Shown: positions 58,774-64,000 of the stretch, one piece after another
Position numbering within the stretch: the first letter of the stretch is position 1
Layout: every line of letters starts with the position of its first letter
NCBI GenBank assembly: GCA_021029095.1
Contig: JAJOHG010000030.1
Span: 124,001-188,000, forward strand
Reading direction: 5' to 3'
DNA length: 64,000 nucleotides
From: Phellopilus nigrolimitatus
Taxonomy: Eukaryota; Basidiomycota; Agaricomycetes; Hymenochaetales; Hymenochaetaceae
The notes under the pieces: model-generated
Told to the model about the DNA's origin: nothing
What the model saw: the letters and a program-made list of their open reading frames with translations, nothing else
Databases searched by the model: none
Made by a program: the position numbers and the translations under genes

Positions 58774-59992
58774 CTTCCAGAGGAAAACGACAACGTCCAG
58801 GAAACGCTGTACAATCTGGTCGATAATTGATTCAGTAGTGGATAGTATTCCGCTTTTATTTGCTGAGTCTCACTCACATTTCGCGGAAGTACTACAGTTC
58901 CCTGCCTTTCAGAAGTACATCTGAACCGCACATTCACTGATTCTTTTGACATTGCTTATGGCCCTCGTTGCTCCGCCCATTTTTTGGCTAGCTCTAGGTT
59001 CTTTCCTCCAGTAAAGAGGGCTATGACCGAGTCGACCAATTCTAATTGGACATGGTTTAGATCCCATCCATAACCTCTAGCAGAGCGGTTTCAAACCTAT
59101 CAACATAGAAGTTAGATGCTAAGGCAACGACACGAACACAACTAAAAGGGCGGTACATAAGAGTTATCAAAGTCATTGACTCCGGATACATGTTAGACAT
59201 GCTTTGAGACACCGACCGGAGGATGGATCACAGCGTCCAGAGCGGACGTCCTCCTCGGAGTCGTTGTCGTTGTCGTCGCAGTCGCCGCTGTCATTCGCAG
59301 GTCCGTAGCCGTCATAGATGTCGTTGTCGTTATCGTCTTCGTAATACCTTTGAGAATAGCTTGAAAGCAGTAGTAAAAGAGAGAGGCGACGGAAGAACGA
59401 CGAAAGTTAGACTTATATCAACGTTGGAAGTAATGTACTCCTTTAAAACCACAGCGACGCATCCTTCATATTGGCGCGTCGTGCAGACAGAACACGGCTA
59501 ACCTGGATAATAGGAAAGCGCTATTCTAGAGCTGGAATAGCTCTTTCATCTTCTGTCGCTTCTGTACTCCCGCGATTGAACATCTATCTATGTCGAGTTC
59601 AGCAGCAAAGGCGAAAAAAAAACAAGTCAAAGTCTGGACCAAGCCAAGTCAGAGGCACGAGATACAAGATGATGTTAATGTTTAGCAAGCGGACGTTCTT
59701 TTTTTCCACCGTCTCAGCTTCGCCCTTGATCGCACGACTAGCAATCCATTCGAAATGAGCGGTAGAAGACACGAAGCGGAACCAAAAAACCAAGTCTCAT
59801 TATTGTGCGGTAGCCATAGACCCTAGGAATACAAGACACCTAGTCGTTGTCACATATGATAAGATAGAAAATTAAGTCGCACTATATCACGGAAGCGCGA
59901 TTCGATCGGCTCGGTCAACTTGCGGGTTGCGGAAACTCGATTTGTCTTGCATTGAATCTGGTTCAGAGGGGGCAAAGGGTAAATGGGAAAAG
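58774..59992. other. Intergenic with a short GTC/GTT-rich low-complexity tract
   Basis: About 1.2 kb. The tract at roughly 59263-59342 is built from degenerate gtcgttgtcgtc-type units. On the minus strand it would read as an Asp/Asn-rich peptide, but no splice or family evidence supports a gene. The right end must contain the 3' flank of the eIF4E gene. Confidence 0.5.
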
Positions 59993-61075
59993 TCAGAAAA
60001 GAAGTAGAGTAAGGCAAGATGGAACCAGACCGTTATTTGATTTGTATTCTATTACAGTATTTGGTGGTAGGTCCAGAACTTTTTTAATAGTGTCCCTGAA
60101 GTGTACCGTTAGGAAATTGAAGAGTAGATAAAGAAAGAATCCTAAAAAAAAGAAGGCAAAGACTCACTTGACTTTTTGATTCGCCCTTGAGTCCAATACA
60201 TGCTTGTTCCATACACTCAATATATCCTCGTGCTGACGCACACTTAACGTACAACCACAGATTTCCGGGTCGTTACTAGCGGCCGTGGTGCCATTTGCGT
60301 TTCCACTCCCTCCGCTTTCTCCCGTCCCACCCCTCCAGCTGCCGACGTCTGCGTTCGGCCCGCAATCGTCGAACTGGTCGCCCACGATAGCCATGACGAT
60401 CTCCTCCCACAGACGGTCGGCAACCCCCTTTTTGAAGCGGATAATCCACTTGCCGCCTTCTATGTTCAGCGGGTCTTCCCATACGGGTCGGCGCACACCT
60501 GAATGAAAGAGAAGGTAGTCTGTTGTGGGCTGGAGTGTCGACGGCGGGTTGAGGTGCGTCCAAAGCGACCAAAAGGATTCAACCTTCGCATACACAACAG
60601 AGTTAATATCGCAACAAAGATAATGTTATTCCCAAACATACAGAACCGAAGGTAGAGATTTTCTTAATGCCCTCCTCGTAGTTCACGGTTTTGTTTCCTG
60701 GTGCTCGCTGCTGTCGAAACCAGAAGACCCACCTATCTTCGGGGGAGAACATTGAGGCATTAGCGCAGAAAGGGCCAAATGTCATGGAAAGACGCACGTA
60801 TTTCGCAACGGATGCACGGTCGTCGCGCCGACGCCGTTGCTTGCACCGTTTCCCGCCAACATCTCTTTGACAGACTTCTCATCACCCGATGAGCCGGTCG
60901 AGACAGACGTCGAAAAGTGGCGCGAAGAGGGTGCGCGAGGACGGGCTGTGGAGGAGTTGGTCGTCGTTGTCGTTGTCGCGGTCATGGTCGCGGTCGTTGA
61001 GCTTGACGTATTGTGGCCTGCACTCGAATTGGCGAGGAAACGTGATTGAGAGTGGTTAGAGAAGTATCCGGCCAT
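59993..61075 (-). CDS. Class II eIF4E (eIF4E2/4EHP-like) cap-binding protein
   Basis: mRNA 5'-cap-binding protein; class II members usually compete with eIF4E and repress translation of chosen mRNAs. Exons 60798-61075, 60642-60732, 60168-60583 and 59993-60095 give 295 residues. A Thr/Ser-rich N terminus of about 85 residues precedes NTWVFWFRQQRAPG (first Trp region), YEEGIKKISTFGSVESFWSL, PVWEDPLNIEGGKWIIRFKK and DRLWEEIVMAIVGDQF. A Gly/Ser/Asn insert of about 35 residues follows, then ICGCTLSVRQHEDILSVWNK and, in the last exon, DTIKKVLDLPPNTVIEYKSN. Resemblance is to 4EHP over canonical eIF4E (IKKISTF, GGKWIIR, VLDLPPNT). The last exon (GTGAGT donor at 60167) restores the conserved C terminus that would otherwise be cut at QKVK. 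Confidence 0.9.
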
Positions 61076-61318
61076 ATGTAGATGAGATCGATAACTGTTG
61101 AAAATAATGATAATGGACGCGTGCAGGGCGGGTTGGCTGTATGCGGCGGCTCAAAAGAAACGTCCGGAACTGCGACTAGTTGACAATGAAGACGACGACG
61201 ACGACAAGGTAGAGAATATACGCTACGTACAGGCGCCTGCCCAAAAGCGTGCCGATCGCCGAGTCTCGTGGGACCACAGCGACCACGACCTCACGCTCTT
61301 CATCCTACTCTCACAACG
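61076..61318. promoter_or_regulatory. Divergent promoter region, eIF4E2-like / TMEM14-like
   Basis: The start codons are 243 bp apart on opposite strands. The middle carries a gacgacgacgacg run (61191-61204). No defined box is recognised. Shared control is an inference. Confidence 0.4.
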
Positions 61319-61778
61319 ATGGTAGGCGTTCTTTCCCCCTTTAAAAATGAGTTTGCTGAAGTGTTGGCAGTCTGCGTATCCAGCATATGTTATGGGCTCT
61401 CTTTGCCTTGTTGGGGGCATCACCGGATTCGTGAAGACCCGCTCGATCCCATCCATAGTCGCAGGCGTGAGGTGAGTCAGCGACAACACTAGTATTTCAT
61501 GTCCCTGATTTTATTCGTCTAACAGCGTCGGCTTACTCTACCTCTGGAGCGCGGATAGGGTGCGCAAGGGCACGGCCAACGGGTTGGAGGCCGCTCTCGG
61601 TAAGTCGTACACTTTCTGAGTTCGCACATCAATTTATATCCTTCTAGGCGCGTCTGCACTCTTGTTCCTCTCCTCCGCTCCGCGTGTTGCAAAGGGGCCT
61701 GTCCCGGCCACGCTGACCGCGACGTCGGCGCTGACGCTCGCGTACTATGGGAAGACGCTGTACAGTATGAGAGCTTGA
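61319..61778 (+). CDS. TMEM14 family (UPF0136) small membrane protein
   Basis: Small four-helix membrane protein; animal TMEM14C acts in mitochondrial porphyrin transport, but the fungal role is not established. Exons 61319-61321 (ATG only), 61371-61471, 61526-61599 and 61648-61778 join to 102 residues. The product reads MSAYPAYVMGSLCLVGGITG, then FVKTRSIPSIVAGVSVGLLY, LWSADRVRKGTANGLEAALG, ASALLFLSSAPRVAKGPVPA and TLTATSALTLAYYGKTLYSM. It matches the family from end to end, with the typical GxxTGYxR/K-like turn and the PS(I/L)VAG motif. The first intron (GTAGGC...GGCAG) begins right after the initiator ATG. Confidence 0.93.
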
Positions 61779-62573
61779 AGCACGCAGTGTCTCTCCTAAA
61801 GTGTTTGTGGAATTGTTCTGAATTCGATATGTACTGAAAAGGGACTCCCCACTCTTTGATATTTGAATTGCTTGCTTTGTTTTTTTGCTGACCGAAATTC
61901 ATTATGTCGTTCTGCTATCCTTGACAGCACCGCGTACGACACCGCAACAACCTAGAAATCTGCGCTACACTGGATTCAAGCTGCACTATAACGTATCCGA
62001 GCTACCAGTGCAGGGACCATAACCTTCTGTAAAACTGGAGTCGCGGCAAACTGCAAGAGCCGATATTTGGCCAAGACTATGTAATGAAGTATAATGAGTT
62101 AGGTGTAAACATGAACATAGAGCACTGGTACTTGGATCTCCTCGGGTAGTCCGGTGTGCTCCCAAAGATTGTACTCCCCTTCTATGTTCCAGAGACCAAA
62201 AGTTATTATAGGTGCTATGAATATCTAGGAGTGCTTCCACCGTTTGGTTTCAGACGTAATAGTCTCGATCAATCCATTGTGGCTCGCAAGTGGCTCTGAC
62301 GGGGTCACTCGCCTTCCATAAAAGAACATATCAGAGTCATGTAAAAAATGCAGGAGGTAAAGTGTACAAGGTAGGATCGCGGTTGGTTAATACGATACAA
62401 ATACATACGTGGTATATACAGAAATCATCAAGAAATTCAACGTGAGAGGTGAAAAATGTACATGTGCAGTAAAACTGTGAGGAAGTCGTGATAAGCTTCA
62501 ATGCTGGATATTGCTTACTATCAGCTATAGAAGTTTAGAAAGGACAGGGACCGAAGCGCTCACTGAATGAGAT
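61779..62573. other. Tail-to-tail spacer between the TMEM14-like gene and SGF73
   Basis: About 800 bp of 3' flanking sequence. Short frames at 61986-62240 show no family features. No repeat seen. Confidence 0.5.
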
Positions 62574-63699
62574 TTACGAGGGTACCCTTGCAGGAACACC
62601 ACCGGACATCATTACTCTTGGCATGAGTGCGTTCGCGAGCAAATCCTTGCAATTTCGTAACCTCTCCCTTCGAGCGACGAACCAGGTCCCAGTATCGCAA
62701 GGTATGGCAAGCGGCACACCAATCACACCCGCCGATTGAGCGCTGCGCACCGCTTTTACCATCGAATCGAGTTCTGCCTCCGAGTCCACGTCGTCCATAT
62801 TCTCATCCTCCGCCTCGTCCTGAGCCGCACTTCCTCCCCTCGCCCCGGTAGCGGCGGACTTCTTGCCTTTCTTCACTGTCCCACCAGAAGCCTGTTTCGC
62901 TGCAGCTGCAGCTGCAGCGGCCTCACCCGCTAGTCTCTTTTTCTCGGCCTTCTCCTTCTCCTTCTTCTCCTTGCGCTCGGCCTTCGTCTGGCGTTTGACA
63001 GGTTCAACATAGTTCGGATTGCGCTCCTTGTTGAACTCGTTCAGGAGGTCGTCGTACAGCTTCGAGCGGCCCTGGACTGCACGCTTTGCACCCATCGAGT
63101 GGGATTTGCATGTTAAAGCGCGAGAACACGGCAGGTTCTTGTCATTGATGACACCGCACTGCCTGTCGAGGTCGATGGGTCCCTTCAACCGACCCTTCGT
63201 AATCTTCGTTGCTGGCTTTTTCTTCTTAGTCGGACTCTCATCCTCCAGACCTTCCTCTTCATCCGCCTTACGCTTCTTTCCTTTCTTAGTGTCTGATCTT
63301 AGTTTAGTACAGAATTGCGCAAGATATGTTTAGTGGCTAACCATCGGCTTTCACACCCTTCTTGCCACCGCTACGAATGGTCCTGCACCTCTCTGTCGGT
63401 CCAAGCACACGCGTCAAAATGGTTTATATGAGTACAAATGTTCATGCGGACTTACCTATGTGCTCAACAATAACGTTCTTCAGCACCGGCTTGTCGCATT
63501 CCTTGCACACGACAATGCCGAATTCGGGCCTCAAGGGCTCCGCGCCGAAGATCTTCATGTGTTTCGCGTCTAGCCATTGTGTCGGGGGCGACGAAGGAGG
63601 TTCGGAGGGAGAAGACACGGACGGGGATGTCGGTAGATTGTCCCACGAGAAAGCGGCGCGGGGAGAGGACGCGTTCGTTGGCTTCAGCTTCAAGCTCAT
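62574..63699 (-). CDS. SGF73: SAGA deubiquitinase-module subunit Sgf73 (SCA7 domain)
   Basis: Orthologue of yeast Sgf73/human ataxin-7, which anchors the Ubp8 deubiquitinase module to SAGA. Exons 63456-63699, 63342-63392 and 62574-63292 give 337 residues. After a Ser/Pro N terminus comes an N-terminal C2HC zinc finger, [20 protein letters not shown], formed across the first intron. A basic linker ([20 protein letters not shown]) leads to the SCA7 domain: [60 protein letters not shown]. It has the Cys and CxSH zinc ligands. A Lys/Glu helix, an Ala run and an acidic patch ([19 protein letters not shown]) follow. Start at [12 protein letters not shown]; a longer frame to 63792 is possible. Confidence 0.92.
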
Positions 63700-64000
63700 C
63701 GTGGTCGTAAAGAAGGATACGGTTGCCAAAACAGGACACGTGATGATTGTCTTCGAACGTGTCTCGGTTTGACTTTGTCCCTGCGTCCACAATTCAATTG
63801 GACCTACCTGAAAAAAAGAAGTGCTCTTCTGAACGCACGCAAAATGGTGTATGAATTATCTGTATTTTTTTTTTTGAATTTGAGACAGGATGGAAACTCG
63901 CTTTATTGGTGTTCCCGCGAAAGCACAAGGCTTGTGGTGCTTATCTTTCATAGAAGCTGATCAAGCGCCGCAGTCGCACCGTCACGCTGAAACATTCCCT

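Noticed and set aside
59263..59342. GTC/GTT-rich tract that reads as an Asp/Asn-rich peptide on the minus strand.
   Set aside because: Simple-sequence composition explains it. No start, splice pattern or neighbouring exon supports a gene.
60164..60168. eIF4E-like protein ending at QKVK.
   Set aside because: The stop overlaps a GTGAGT donor, and the exon at 59993-60095 supplies the conserved DTIKKVLDLPPNT segment in frame.

Overview
The window is nuclear DNA of a filamentous basidiomycete, most likely an Agaricomycete. Genes are dense and lie on both strands. They are broken by many 50-70 nt spliceosomal introns with GT...AG (sometimes GC...AG) borders. The proteins recognisable by eye are fungal housekeeping proteins, among them a Zn2Cys6 regulator, a LIM-RhoGAP, a TEY-type MAP kinase and a Kei1-like protein. 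I see no tRNA, rRNA, CRISPR array, prokaryotic operon or viral gene. All splice models were made by hand from reading-frame continuity and splice borders. Product names come from remembered family motifs and not from a search. Layout from left to right: Zn2Cys6 transcription factor (133-3957, -); intergenic stretch with a 20-bp triplet repeat; divergent ribosomal genes RPP2 (-) and RPS15 (+) at 6.1-7.8 kb; Lrg1-like LIM/RhoGAP (8.5-13.3 kb, -); a repeat-rich stretch (14.1-16.9 kb) with two copies of a small inverted-repeat element, one of them split by a nested TA-flanked transposon; a one-TM small protein (15.8 kb) and a leucine-rich orphan (17.8 kb); an SLC35F-type transporter (19.9-21.6 kb, -). 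A 4.46-kb transposon-like element with 29-bp perfect terminal inverted repeats occupies 21934-26392. It carries pieces of host genes: Hsp70, ribosomal protein L37 and an unidentified proline-rich gene. From 27.6 kb onward the window is tightly packed with conserved genes: NBP35, an Slt2/Mpk1-type MAPK, symplekin/Pta1, V-ATPase subunit G, a CLC chloride transporter, a coiled-coil orphan, a 2OG-Fe(II) oxygenase-like protein, MMS19, a NDUFAF7/MidA methyltransferase, an EEF1AKMT4/METTL13-like methyltransferase, a Kei1-like protein, a PQ-loop protein, a third copy of the small repeat, a class II eIF4E (4EHP-like), a TMEM14-family protein and the SAGA subunit Sgf73. The genes do not form a metabolic cluster. 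Two functional pairs occur: Lrg1 with the Slt2-type MAPK (cell wall integrity) and Nbp35 with Mms19 (cytosolic Fe-S protein assembly). The points of most interest are the gene-capturing element at 21.9-26.4 kb, the nested transposon whose empty site can be read from two sister repeats, start codons that sit alone in their own exon in three genes, the extreme micro-exon structure of RPS15, two GC-AG introns, and a 17-cytosine run inside an intron polypyrimidine tract.
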